A stretch of DNA of 64,000 nt from Sporichthya brevicatena. GTDB lineage: Bacteria; Actinomycetota; Actinomycetes; Sporichthyales; Sporichthyaceae. Location: the NCBI RefSeq assembly GCF_039525035.1, contig NZ_BAAAHE010000020.1, positions 109,703 to 173,702 on the forward strand, written 5' to 3'. How positions within the stretch are numbered: position 1 is the stretch's first letter; the number at the start of each line of letters is the position of its first letter. Under the pieces are notes generated by a model. The model was given only the letters and a program-made list of their open reading frames with translations, was not told the origin of the DNA and made no database searches. Positions 8,333 to 16,963 of the stretch are shown here, in pieces. The translations under genes were made by a program, and so were the position numbers.

Positions 8333-9127
8333 TCATCGGATCTCCTCCGGCAGCAGAGCGGCAAGGGCCCGGATCGCCCGGTACTGGAGCGTCTTGATCG
8401 CGCCCTCGTTCTTCCCCATCACCTTCGCGGTCTCGGCGACCGACAGACCCTGAAGGAATCTCAGGACGAGGCACTCCTGCTGCTGGGCGTTCAGGCGCTG
8501 CAGGGCCTCCAGCAACGCCGTGTTGGTGAAGGTCGCCATGACCTCGCCCTCGGGGCTCTCCTCGACGTGGTCGGAGTCGACCATGTCCGCCGTGGTGACC
8601 TCGAGGCGGAACCGGCTGGACTTGAAGTGGTCCGCGACCAGGTTCCGGGAGATGGTGACGAGCCAGGCGCCGAAGTCCCGGCCCTGCCAGGTGAAGGTCT
8701 CGATGCGGCGCAGCGCGCGCAGGAACGTCTCGCTGGTGAGGTCCTCGGCCAGCTGCTTGGAGCCGACGCGGTAGTAGACGTACCGGTAGATCGTGTCGAC
8801 GTAGTGGTCGTAGAGCCGGGCGAACGCCTCGGTGTCGCCGTCCTTGGCGCGGTTGACCAGCGCGGTGAGGCGGCGCGACTCCGGGTCGTCGAGCTCGGCG
8901 GGGGCGCTGGCCTGACCGGGCAGCCCCAGGACGTTGCCGGCCGCGTTCGCGGCGACGCTCAGCAGCGTGTGCGGCGAGGACTCGGCGCGGTGGCGTCCGG
9001 TGCCGGCGAAGGGCGCCCGCGGCGCAGCACCGTCGAACCCGCCGGCGACCGCGAGTGCGGGTGGCGCCAGCAAGGCATCACGCAGGCGTGCGAGGCCTGA
9101 CGCGTCGGTGAACGGCGGACGGGACAT
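8333..9127 (-). CDS. bldN: ECF RNA polymerase sigma factor, BldN type
   Basis: 264-residue ECF sigma factor. Sigma-2 spans about residues 87-155 (DGDTEAFARLYDHYVDTIYR, then LAEDLTSETFLRALRR) and sigma-4 about 203-260 (LNAQQQECLVLRFLQGLS, VAETAKVMGKNEGAIKTLQ). The first ~85 residues are a non-conserved extension, matching BldN, which in Streptomyces is made as a pro-protein with an unusually long N-terminal extension. BldN controls aerial-hyphae genes such as chaplins. The adjacent RsbN-like gene and the nearby rex-hem genes match the Streptomyces order. A GGGGAG lies just upstream of the ATG at 9127. Confidence 0.82.
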   Translation of the reverse strand: MSRPPFTDASGLARLRDALLAPPALAVAGGFDGAAPRAPFAGTGRHRAESSPHTLLSVAANAAGNVLGLPGQASAPAELDDPESRRLTALVNRAKDGDTEAFARLYDHYVDTIYRYVYYRVGSKQLAEDLTSETFLRALRRIETFTWQGRDFGAWLVTISRNLVADHFKSSRFRLEVTTADMVDSDHVEESPEGEVMATFTNTALLEALQRLNAQQQECLVLRFLQGLSVAETAKVMGKNEGAIKTLQYRAIRALAALLPEEIR

Positions 9128-9463
9128 CGGCTCCCCGGGCGGCGGCGGACGGGAGGGGCGTTATTCCGAAGGTGTCGCAATCGTAGACACGGAAACCGGG
9201 ACAGGACAGATGTTGTGGACGAACCTTGACCTTCCCACCGGCACCGCACTCAACACCACCGATCGGGTGAACGGCGGGCCCCATCGGTGCACGATCCGGG
9301 AGCGGTTGTGTGCAGATCTCCAAGGTCTGTTCCAGCGGCCAAAAGAACGGTCCGCGGACCCGCGCGGCATTTGTCGCGAATATGTCCGGATTCGTGCGAA
9401 TGACGGCTCTGTAACTTTGTGCGACCGCCCGATTCCCGGCTGTGGTGCTTTTCGGTCGAGGGC
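9128..9463. other. 336-bp leader region of the sigma gene
   Basis: Gap between the HAD gene stop and the sigma gene start. It is less GC-rich than its surroundings, consistent with a long regulatory leader for the minus-strand sigma gene. I see no convincing operator or riboswitch. An open frame running through it on the plus strand lacks codon bias and is not called. Confidence 0.5.
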
Positions 9464-10267
9464 TCAGCCCGACCCGCGCACGTGGCGTCGGTGGACCGAG
9501 ATCGCGGCGGCGATCCCCCCGGCCATCGCGCCGGCCCCGGCGGCGGTGGGGAGCCCGATCTTCGCGGCCTTGCGGCCGGTCCGGTAGTCGCGGATCCGCC
9601 AGCCGTGCGCCTTCGCGTGGGCGCGCAGTTTCGCGTCCGGGTTCACCGCGCACGGATGCCCGACGAGGGAGAGCAGTGGAATGTCGTTCGCCGAGTCGCT
9701 GTAGGCGGAACAGCGCGCCAGATCGAGGTTCTCGCGGGCGGCCAGCGCCTCGACGGCGCGCGCCTTCGCGAGCCCGTGCAGCGGCTCTCCGACGAGGCGT
9801 CCGGTGTAGACGCCGTTGCGGACCTCCGCGACCGTCCCGAGCGCTCCGGTGAGGCCGAGCCGATTGGCGATCGTCGTCGCGAGCTCGACCGGCGTCGCGG
9901 TCACCAGCCACACCTGCTGCCCGGCGTAGAGGTGCATTTGCGTCAGCGCGCGGGTGCCCGGCCAGATCCGCTTGGCGATCAATTCGTCGAATATCTCTTC
10001 GCCGACGGCGACCAATTCGGAGACGGAGTGCCCGTCGATGAACGACAGCGCCATGGTTTTCGCCGAATCCATGTCGTTGAGATCCTCGGATCCGCCGACC
10101 ACGAATTTCAGCTGCATCACCGCGAAGCGGGCGATGTCGCGGGTCGAGAAGAAACGCCGCGCATAGAGGCCGCGCGCGAGATGGAAGATCGAGGCGCCGC
10201 GGACGATCGTGTTGTCGACGTCGAAAAAGGCCGCCGCACCACCCCCGGTGTCCGCCTCGGCCGACAT
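9464..10267 (-). CDS. HAD-IB family phosphatase (SerB1-like)
   Basis: 267-residue haloacid-dehalogenase superfamily hydrolase. Motif I is [11 protein letters not shown] (residues 14-24, nucleophile in DVD), motif II is LVTATP, and motif III/IV is [20 protein letters not shown]. It is related to phosphoserine phosphatase and corresponds in position to mycobacterial SerB1 (Rv0505c), upstream of hemA. A glycine/alanine hydrophobic stretch near the C-terminus ([14 protein letters not shown]) may associate with membrane. Substrate is uncertain: phosphoserine, or a lipid phosphate as in related HAD-IB proteins. Confidence 0.85.
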   Translation of the reverse strand: MSAEADTGGGAAAFFDVDNTIVRGASIFHLARGLYARRFFSTRDIARFAVMQLKFVVGGSEDLNDMDSAKTMALSFIDGHSVSELVAVGEEIFDELIAKRIWPGTRALTQMHLYAGQQVWLVTATPVELATTIANRLGLTGALGTVAEVRNGVYTGRLVGEPLHGLAKARAVEALAARENLDLARCSAYSDSANDIPLLSLVGHPCAVNPDAKLRAHAKAHGWRIRDYRTGRKAAKIGLPTAAGAGAMAGGIAAAISVHRRHVRGSG

Positions 10268-10324
10268 GCTCCGAGCCTATCGACGCCCGCGGGCCCGCCG
10301 AGCGCGCGTGGCAGACTCCGGGCC

Positions 10325-11791
10325 GTGGGAAACGCCACCTTCGCGCCGGGCCCGGCGAATCTCGCCGGTCTGGTCGCCGCGGCCGCCGCCCGGGACCCCG
10401 CGGGGCTCGCGCTGGTCGCGGGCGGGTCCGCCCGGACCTGGGCCGACCTGGACGCCGAGGTCGTCGCCGTCGCCGCCGGGCTGCAGGCCCGTGACCTGCG
10501 CTTCGGTGACCGGGTGGCGCTCTCGCTGCCGAACAGCGCCGGTTTCGTCGCTGCCTACCTGGGCGCGTTGCGGGCGGGCCTGGTGGTCGCGCCCCTGGAC
10601 CCGACCGGATCGCCGGTCGCGATCGCGGCGGCCGTCGCCGAGGTCGGGGCGCGCCTGCACGTCACCGACGAGGCGGCCGTGGCTGACCTGGCCGCCGCGG
10701 GCCGCGCCGCCGGCGGCGCCCCGGCGCCCGGGCCGGTCCCCGGCGGGGAGGCCCTCGCCGCGCTGCTGCTCACCGCGGGCACCGGCGGCCCGCCCAAGCG
10801 GGCGATGCTCTCCCACCGGGCCCTGCTCGCGAACCTGTCCCAGTTGGCGGGCCTCGACCCGGCGCCGGTCCAGCGCGGCGACGTCGTCCTGCTCGCGCTG
10901 CCGTTGTTCCACGTCTTCGGCCTCAACGCCGTCCTCGGGCAGGCGCTGCACGCCGGGGCGACCACGGTCCTCGCCCTCGACAACGACCCCGCCGCGGTCC
11001 TGGACCTGGTCGCCTCCACCGGCGTCACCAGCGTCGCGGGCACCCCGGAGATGTACGCCGCCTGGACGGCGAACCCCGGCGCGCGGGACGCCCTCGCCGC
11101 GGTCCGCGTGTTCGTGAGCGGCTCGGCCCCGCTGCGCCCGGCGGAGGCGGCGGCGTTCCGGGAGGCCACCGGCCGCCGGGTCTGGCAGGGCTACGGGCTG
11201 ACCGAGGCCGCCCCCGTCGTCACCGCGTCCCTGCGCGCCCGGGAGGGGTCGGTGGGCCGGCCGCTGCCGGGCATCGACGTCCGCGTCGTGGACCGCGACG
11301 GCACGGAGGCCGACGACGGCGACCCCGGCGAGCTGTGGATCCGCGGCGCGAACCTCTTCTCCGGGTACTGGCCCGACGGGCAGGGCGCCCCGGACGCCGA
11401 CGGCTGGTTCGCCACCGGGGACGTCGCGATCCGCGACCCCGACGGTGACCTGTTCATGGTCAGCACCCGCCACGACGTCCTCGAGGTCGACGGGTTCGCG
11501 GTGTACCCGCACGAGATCGAGGAGGTCCTGCTCGCGCTGCCCGGTGTCGCGGAGGCGGTCGTCGTCGGCGCGCCCGCGGGTGAGCGTGGGATCCGGGCGC
11601 TGCTCGTCCCCGCGCCGGGCGCGGAGCTGACGGCGGATCAGGTCCGGGAGTTCTGCGCGGGCCGGCTCGCCCGGTTCAAGGTTCCGCAGCAGGTCGAACT
11701 CGTCCCGGGACTGCCGCGCTCGGTCTCGGGGAAGATCGCCCGCGGACAGTTGCGGCCGCCCGCACCGGGCGAACGGGAGGAGACGCGGTGA
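10325..11791 (+). CDS. AMP-dependent acyl-CoA synthetase/ligase, divergent
   Basis: 488-residue ANL-superfamily enzyme that should activate a carboxylate through acyl-AMP. The core motif QGYGLTEAAPVV and the hinge region GWFATGDVAIRD are clear, and the C-terminal PRSVSGKIARGQL holds the catalytic lysine. The P-loop is divergent (LLLTAGTGGPPKRAM instead of TSGTTGxPKG), as is the A8 loop (STRHDVLEVDGFAVYP). It starts at GTG 10325. Its TGA overlaps the GTG of the glutaredoxin-like gene, so the two are translationally coupled. Substrate unknown; activity may be altered by the P-loop changes. Confidence 0.83.
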   Translation: MGNATFAPGPANLAGLVAAAAARDPAGLALVAGGSARTWADLDAEVVAVAAGLQARDLRFGDRVALSLPNSAGFVAAYLGALRAGLVVAPLDPTGSPVAIAAAVAEVGARLHVTDEAAVADLAAAGRAAGGAPAPGPVPGGEALAALLLTAGTGGPPKRAMLSHRALLANLSQLAGLDPAPVQRGDVVLLALPLFHVFGLNAVLGQALHAGATTVLALDNDPAAVLDLVASTGVTSVAGTPEMYAAWTANPGARDALAAVRVFVSGSAPLRPAEAAAFREATGRRVWQGYGLTEAAPVVTASLRAREGSVGRPLPGIDVRVVDRDGTEADDGDPGELWIRGANLFSGYWPDGQGAPDADGWFATGDVAIRDPDGDLFMVSTRHDVLEVDGFAVYPHEIEEVLLALPGVAEAVVVGAPAGERGIRALLVPAPGAELTADQVREFCAGRLARFKVPQQVELVPGLPRSVSGKIARGQLRPPAPGEREETR

Positions 11792-12045
11792 CCGAGTCGA
11801 CGCAGAGTTCGCCGCGCGTGACCGTGCTGACGAAGCCGGGCTGCGGCCTGTGCCAGAAGGCTCTGGTCGTGATCGAGGAGGTCTGCACCGACCTGGGCGT
11901 CGGGTGGACCGAGATCGACATCACGCAGGACGAGGATCTGTTCGCGCAGTGGTGGGAGCAGATTCCGGTGACGCTGGTGGATGGCGTACAGCACACCTTC
12001 TGGCGTGTGGACCCGGACCGCCTGCGTGCGGCCCTGACACGGTGA
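11788..12045 (+). CDS. Glutaredoxin family protein
   Basis: 85-residue thioredoxin-fold protein with the redox pair CGLC (TKPGCGLCQKA) near the N-terminus, a cis-Pro region IPVTLVDG and the short C-terminal helix of the mycobacterial Rv0508-type glutaredoxin-like proteins found beside hemA. It probably reduces disulfides or handles mixed thiols in the cytoplasm. The GTG start overlaps the ligase stop by four bases. It is followed by a hairpin and the rex promoter region. Confidence 0.9.
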   Translation: MTESTQSSPRVTVLTKPGCGLCQKALVVIEEVCTDLGVGWTEIDITQDEDLFAQWWEQIPVTLVDGVQHTFWRVDPDRLRAALTR

Positions 12046-12062
12046 GGTAGCCGAAACGCTCT

Positions 12063-12081
12063 CGTCTCACCAGGTGAGACG
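12063..12081 (+). terminator. Perfect 9-bp hairpin between glutaredoxin and rex
   Basis: CGTCTCACC-A-GGTGAGACG, 17 bp after the glutaredoxin stop. No T-run follows, so it may be a weak terminator or a protein-binding site rather than a strong intrinsic terminator. Confidence 0.45.
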
Positions 12082-12097
12082 AACGGTCGCTCCGAGT

Positions 12098-12115
12098 TTG
12101 TTCGCGCGTTCACAA
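12098..12115. promoter_or_regulatory. Probable Rex operator (ROP) upstream of rex
   Basis: The 18-mer TTGTTCGCGCGTTCACAA matches the known Rex consensus TTGTGAA-N4-TTCACAA perfectly in the right half and at four of seven positions in the left. It lies about 65 bp upstream of the rex ATG. In Streptomyces the rex-hemACD operon is repressed by Rex through such a site, so NADH/NAD balance probably controls heme synthesis here too. Confidence 0.7.
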
Positions 12116-12180
12116 GCGCTTACCCTCGCTGGTGCGCACGCCCCCCGAAAAGCGCCTCATTTTTCCCGCCCAGGAGTGCC

Positions 12181-12969
12181 ATGAGCGCTGCACGATCACC
12201 GCGCGCGGCCCGCAGCCGCGACGGGATCCCGGACGCCACCGTGGCACGGCTCCCGGTGTATCTCCGCGCGCTGCTCGCGTACTCCGAGCGCGGCACGGCC
12301 ACGGTCTCGTCCGAGGAGCTCGCGGCCGCCGCCGGCGTGAACTCCGCGAAACTCCGCAAGGATCTTTCCTACCTCGGCTCCTACGGGACCCGGGGGGTGG
12401 GGTACGACGTCGCGTACCTCGTCTACCAGATCTCCCGTGAGCTCGGCCTCACCCAGGACTGGGCCTGCGTCATCGTCGGTGTCGGTTCGCTCGGCCACGC
12501 GCTCGCGAACTACGGCGGTTTCTCCTCCCGTGGTTTCCGCATCGTCGCGCTCGTCGACGCGGACCCGGCCCGGGTCGGGGAGACGCTCGCCGGCGTCGTC
12601 ATCAACCCGCTCGAGGACCTCGAGTCGATCATCGCGTCCCGCGGGGTGACCATCGGCGTCATCGCCACGCCCGGCAGCGCCGCGCAGGAGGTCTGTGACC
12701 GCCTCGTCGCCGCCGGCGTGACCAGCATCCTGAACTTCGCGCCGGTCGTGCTGACCGTCCCCGACGGCGTCGACGTGCGCAAGGTCGACCTGTCCGTCGA
12801 GCTGCAGATCCTCGCCTTCCACGCGCAGCGCAAGTCGCTGCGCGAGACCGAGCCCCGGCCCCGGCGCTCCCGCCGGGTCCCGGCGCCGAACGCGGACGGC
12901 AGCTCCAACGGATCCACCAACGGCGCGCCCGCGGACACCGGCGCCCTGACGGGGGCGATGCCCGGATGA
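12181..12969 (+). CDS. rex: Redox-sensing transcriptional repressor Rex
   Basis: 262-residue Rex homologue. The N-terminal winged HTH includes VSSEELAAAAGVNSAKLRKD and the highly conserved LSYLGSYGTRGVGYDV. The Rossmann domain has GVGSLG at residues 100-105, and the C-terminal domain-swap helix is LQILAFHAQ. Rex senses NADH/NAD+ and represses respiratory and heme genes when NADH is high. A polar tail of about 40 residues rich in Pro, Ser and Asn is extra. Its stop overlaps the hemA ATG by four bases, and a likely operator lies upstream, so it should autoregulate the rex-hem operon. Confidence 0.95.
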   Translation: MSAARSPRAARSRDGIPDATVARLPVYLRALLAYSERGTATVSSEELAAAAGVNSAKLRKDLSYLGSYGTRGVGYDVAYLVYQISRELGLTQDWACVIVGVGSLGHALANYGGFSSRGFRIVALVDADPARVGETLAGVVINPLEDLESIIASRGVTIGVIATPGSAAQEVCDRLVAAGVTSILNFAPVVLTVPDGVDVRKVDLSVELQILAFHAQRKSLRETEPRPRRSRRVPAPNADGSSNGSTNGAPADTGALTGAMPG

Positions 12970-14297
12970 ACGTCCTCGTCATCGGACTGTCGCACCGCAC
13001 CGCGCCGGTCCGCCTGCTGGAGCGCGTCGCCCTCACCGGCGATGCGCTGAACAAGCTGCTCTCGGACGCGCTGGCCTCCGAGCACGTCGCCGAGGTGACG
13101 GTGCTCTCGACCTGCAACCGGGTCGAGGTCTACGCGGTCGTCGACAAGTTCCACGGTGGTCTCGCCGACCTGTCGGAGGTGCTCTGCCGGCACACCGCGA
13201 TCGGACTGGAGCAGCTGCGTCCGCACCTCTACGTGCACTACGAGGACCGGGCCGTCCAGCACCTGTTCTCCGTGGCCTGCGGCCTGGACTCGATGGTCGT
13301 CGGTGAGAGCCAGATCCTCGGTCAGGTCCGCGCCGCGCTCGCCGTCGCGCAGGACCAGGGTGGCGCCGGCCGTGTGCTGAACGAACTCGTGCAGCGCGCG
13401 CTGCGTGTCGGCAAGCGCGCCCGCACCGAAACCGGGATCGACCGCGCCGGTCGTTCGCTGGTCAGCGTCGGGCTCGGCCGGGCCCGCGCGACGCTCGACG
13501 GTCTCGCCGGCCGCAAGGCGCTCGTCGTCGGCGCGGGCTCGATGAGCGCGCTCGCCGCGACCGTGCTCGCCGAGGAAGGCCTCGCCGAGCTCGTCGTCGC
13601 CAACCGGACCTACTCGCGCGCGCAGCGCCTCGCCACCGGGCTCGGCGGCCGTGCGATCCGCATGGAGCAGGTCGAGGCGGCGTTGCCCGAGGCCGACCTC
13701 GTCGTGTCCTGCACCGGGGCGACCGAGCTCGTGCTCGACGCCGCGACCCTCCGTGCCGCTGCGGACGTCCGCGGCGGGGCGACCCAGTTCTTGCTCGACC
13801 TCGCGCTGCCGCGCGACATCGACCCGGTGGCCGCCGAGCTGCCCGGCGTCACGCTGGTGGACCTGGAGTCCCTCGCCGACGCCGACTCCGAGAACGGTGT
13901 GCCCGCCGAGGTCGAGGCGGTCCGGCGGATCGTCGCCGCGGAGGTCGCCGCGTTCGCGGCCGGCCAGCGGGCGAACCAGATCGCACCGACCGTCGTCGCG
14001 CTGCGCACCATGGCCGACGACGTCGTGAACGCGGAGATGCTGCGGCTGGAGGGCAAGCTCCCCGACCTCAGCGCCCGCGAGCGGGCCGAGATCGCGAAGA
14101 CGGTCAAGCGCGTCGTCGACAAGCTCATGCACGGTCCGACCGTGCGGGTGAAGGAACTGGCCAGCGGCCCCGACGGCGAGACCTACACCGCCGCCCTCCG
14201 CGAGTTGTTCAACCTGGACCGCAACGCGGTCGAGGCGGTCATGAGCGCCGACCTGACCGACGACGTTCTGGGCGACCTCGAAGGGGGAGCCTCGTGA
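12966..14297 (+). CDS. hemA: Glutamyl-tRNA reductase
   Basis: 443-residue HemA, which reduces glutamyl-tRNA(Glu) to glutamate-1-semialdehyde, the committed step of the C5 heme pathway. The N-terminal catalytic domain has HRTAPVRLLERVAL and the nucleophile Cys50 in STCNRVEVYAV. The next block is GESQILGQVRAAL. The NADPH-binding domain begins around AGRKALVVGAGSMSALAA, and the C-terminal dimerisation helices follow. Length is normal for the family. It overlaps rex upstream and hemC downstream by four bases each. Confidence 0.96.
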   Translation: MNVLVIGLSHRTAPVRLLERVALTGDALNKLLSDALASEHVAEVTVLSTCNRVEVYAVVDKFHGGLADLSEVLCRHTAIGLEQLRPHLYVHYEDRAVQHLFSVACGLDSMVVGESQILGQVRAALAVAQDQGGAGRVLNELVQRALRVGKRARTETGIDRAGRSLVSVGLGRARATLDGLAGRKALVVGAGSMSALAATVLAEEGLAELVVANRTYSRAQRLATGLGGRAIRMEQVEAALPEADLVVSCTGATELVLDAATLRAAADVRGGATQFLLDLALPRDIDPVAAELPGVTLVDLESLADADSENGVPAEVEAVRRIVAAEVAAFAAGQRANQIAPTVVALRTMADDVVNAEMLRLEGKLPDLSARERAEIAKTVKRVVDKLMHGPTVRVKELASGPDGETYTAALRELFNLDRNAVEAVMSADLTDDVLGDLEGGAS

Positions 14298-15247
14298 TCG
14301 CGCTGCGTCTAGGCACTCGCGCCAGCAAACTGGCGACCAGTCAGTCCCAGTGGGTTGCCGACCGCGTCACCGAGTTGACGGGGCGTCAGGTCGAGCTGGT
14401 CCACATCACGACCGATGGCGACGTCTCCACGGCGCCGCTGGCGTCGATGGGGGGCGTGGGCGTGTTCGTCAGCGCGCTGCGCGAGGCGCTGCTCGCCGGT
14501 GAGATCGACTTCGCCGTCCACTCGCTCAAGGATCTTCCGACCGCGGACGCCGCGGGCCTGGTCATCGCGGCCGTCCCGCAGCGCGAGGACCCGCGCGACG
14601 CGCTCGTCGCTCGCGACGGCCTTGTGCTCGGTGAGCTGCCGTCCGGCTCGAAGATCGGCACCGGCTCGCCGCGGCGGGCCGCGCAACTGCGCGCGCTCGG
14701 CCTCGGGCACGAGATCGTCGAGATCCGCGGCAACGTGGACACGCGGCTGCGCAAGGTGACCGACGGGGAGCTCGACGCCGTCGTCCTGGCGCGGGCCGGC
14801 CTGGTCCGCCTCGGCCGCGCGGACGAGATCACCGAGACCCTCGACCCGATCCAGATGCTGCCCGCTCCCGGGCAGGGGGCGCTCGCGGTGGAGTGCCGCG
14901 ACCCCGACACCGATCCCGCGGCGGCCGACGTGTTCGCCGCGCTCCGTGGCCTCGACGACCCGTGGACCCGGGCCGCCGTCGCCGCGGAACGAGCTCTGCT
15001 CGCCACCCTTGAGGCCGGATGCTCGGCGCCCGTCGGGGCGCTCGGGGAGCCGGTCGAGGGGGACCCCGAGGCGGGCGAGGAGGACGAGCTGTACCTGCGA
15101 GCGACGGTGCTCGCAACCGATGGGACCGCCGCCGTGCGGCAGTCCATGACCGGCCCCCTCGTCGAGGCGGAGATGATCGGCCGCAAGCTTGCGGCCGAGA
15201 TGCTCGCCGACGGGGCCGACTTGTTGATGCAGGAGGAGTCGGCATGA
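14294..15247 (+). CDS. hemC: Hydroxymethylbilane synthase (porphobilinogen deaminase)
   Basis: 317-residue HemC, which polymerises four porphobilinogens to hydroxymethylbilane. The start LRLGTRASKLATSQSQWVAD, the central HSLKDLPT and TGSPRRAAQLRAL are family hallmarks. Cys243 in LEAGCSAPVGA carries the dipyrromethane cofactor. The GTG start overlaps the hemA stop and the stop overlaps the hemD ATG, so the genes are tightly coupled. Confidence 0.96.
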   Translation: MIALRLGTRASKLATSQSQWVADRVTELTGRQVELVHITTDGDVSTAPLASMGGVGVFVSALREALLAGEIDFAVHSLKDLPTADAAGLVIAAVPQREDPRDALVARDGLVLGELPSGSKIGTGSPRRAAQLRALGLGHEIVEIRGNVDTRLRKVTDGELDAVVLARAGLVRLGRADEITETLDPIQMLPAPGQGALAVECRDPDTDPAAADVFAALRGLDDPWTRAAVAAERALLATLEAGCSAPVGALGEPVEGDPEAGEEDELYLRATVLATDGTAAVRQSMTGPLVEAEMIGRKLAAEMLADGADLLMQEESA

Positions 15248-16950
15248 GCCCGACGCGAAAGACGACCACCCCGGCCGCCCCCGCTGCGACCGCCGCGAAG
15301 CCCGCGGCGAAGCCGAAGGCGGTGAAGACCTCGACGAAGACGACGCCGGCCGAGCCGGCGAAGCGCGCGTCCGGGTCCGTGGCCTTCGTCGGCATCGGCC
15401 CGGGTGACCCGGGCCTGCTGACGGTGCGTGCGCTCGAGCTCCTGCGCGACGCCGAGGTCGTCGTGCTCTCCGAGAACGGCCGCGAGCAGCTGCTCTCGTA
15501 CTGCCCGGCCGACGTCGCCGTCGTCGACGGCGCGTTCGACGCCGACGGTGCGCCGCTGACCCCCGCCGCCCGCGCGAAGGCGATCTCCAACGCGGCCAAG
15601 GGTGGCAAGCGCGTGATCCGCCTGGTCGACGGTGACGGCGCGATGACCGGGCACCTGGCCGACGAGGCCGCCGCCTGCGTCAAGGCCGGCTGGCCGTTCC
15701 AGGTGGTGCCCGGTGTCTCCCCGGTCGCCGCGGTCCCGGTGTTCGCCGGCGTCCCGCTGACGAACAAGTCGGTGCGCGAGGTGCGCGTCGTCGACGTCGC
15801 GGACACCAAGATCGACTGGGCGTCCCTCGCCAGCAAGGATGCGACGATCGTGCTCTCGGGCACGACCGAGCGTTCGCTGGTCGGCAACGCCGCCGCGAAG
15901 CTCATCGAGGTCGGCCTCGACCCCGCGACCCCGGTCATCACGACCTGGTCGGGCACGACCACCGAGCAGCGGACCGTCGCCGGCACGCTGGCCGACATCG
16001 TGAACGCGCTGCCCGCGGGCACGCTGGCACCGACCGCGGTCACCGTCGTCGGTGAGGTCGTGAACCTGCGCGAGACCCTGTCGTGGTTCGAGACGCGGCC
16101 GCTGTTCGGCTGGCGCGTGCTCGTCCCACGGACCAAGGAGCAGTCCGGCGCCCTCTCGGCGCGGCTGCGTTCCTACGGCGCGGTGCCGGAGGAGGTCCCG
16201 ACGATTTCCGTCGAGCCGCCGCGCACCCCGCAGCAGATGGAGCGGGCCATCAAGGGCCTGGTCACCGGCCGCTACGAGTGGGTCGCGTTCACCTCGCGCA
16301 ACGCGGTCCGTGCGGTGCGGGAGAAGTTCGAGGAGTACGGCCTCGACGCGCGTGCCTTCTCCGGCATCAAGGTCGCGGCGGTCGGCGAGCAGACCGCGGC
16401 CGACCTCGCGGCGTGGGGCATCCGCGCCGACCTCGTCCCCTCCGGGGAGCAGTCGGCCAAGGGCCTCCTCGAGGACTGGCCGCCCTTCGACGAGGTCTTC
16501 GACCCGATCAACCGCGTCTTCCTGCCGCGCGCGGACATCGCGACCGACGTCCTCGTCGCCGGCCTGGTGAACCTGGGCTGGGAGGTCGACGACGTCACCG
16601 CCTACCGGACCGTGCGTGCGGCCCCGCCGCCCGCGCCGGTGCGCGAGGCCATCAAGGGCGGCGGCTTCGACGCCGTCGTCTTCACCTCGGCCTCGACGGT
16701 GCGCAACCTCGTCGGCATCGCCGGCAAGCCGCACGCCTCGACGATCATCGCGTGCATCGGCCCGTCCACCGCGGCCGAGGCGACCGAGCACGGCCTGCGC
16801 GTCGACGTCCTCGCCCCGACCCCGTCGGCGCGCGAGCTCGCGGACGCCCTCGCCGACTTCGGCGAGGCCCGGCGGGCCGCGGCCGAGGAGGCCGGCGAGG
16901 CCGTGCTGCGACCTTCCGAGAAGCGCACCGCGGCTCGTCGCCGGCGGTAG
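15244..16950 (+). CDS. hemD: Fused SUMT-like / uroporphyrinogen-III synthase
   Basis: 568 residues in three parts: an Ala/Lys/Pro-rich low-complexity tail (about 1-42), a SUMT-like methyltransferase domain (about 45-280, starting [20 protein letters not shown]) and uroporphyrinogen-III synthase (about 285-540, from [15 protein letters not shown]). The HemD part contains [11 protein letters not shown] and [13 protein letters not shown] as expected. The SUMT domain is degenerate: where active enzymes have a Gly-Gly-Asp-Pro loop, this one reads [16 protein letters not shown], so methylation of the product is doubtful. The ATG at 15244 overlaps hemC. The fusion is common in actinobacteria. Confidence 0.9.
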   Translation: MSPTRKTTTPAAPAATAAKPAAKPKAVKTSTKTTPAEPAKRASGSVAFVGIGPGDPGLLTVRALELLRDAEVVVLSENGREQLLSYCPADVAVVDGAFDADGAPLTPAARAKAISNAAKGGKRVIRLVDGDGAMTGHLADEAAACVKAGWPFQVVPGVSPVAAVPVFAGVPLTNKSVREVRVVDVADTKIDWASLASKDATIVLSGTTERSLVGNAAAKLIEVGLDPATPVITTWSGTTTEQRTVAGTLADIVNALPAGTLAPTAVTVVGEVVNLRETLSWFETRPLFGWRVLVPRTKEQSGALSARLRSYGAVPEEVPTISVEPPRTPQQMERAIKGLVTGRYEWVAFTSRNAVRAVREKFEEYGLDARAFSGIKVAAVGEQTAADLAAWGIRADLVPSGEQSAKGLLEDWPPFDEVFDPINRVFLPRADIATDVLVAGLVNLGWEVDDVTAYRTVRAAPPPAPVREAIKGGGFDAVVFTSASTVRNLVGIAGKPHASTIIACIGPSTAAEATEHGLRVDVLAPTPSARELADALADFGEARRAAAEEAGEAVLRPSEKRTAARRRR

Positions 16951-16963
16951 GACAGGACGGACG

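Noticed and set aside
9128-9463. A small gene on the plus strand upstream of the sigma gene
   Set aside because: The frame is open but has poor third-position GC bias, no ribosome-binding site and runs into the antisense of the HAD gene.
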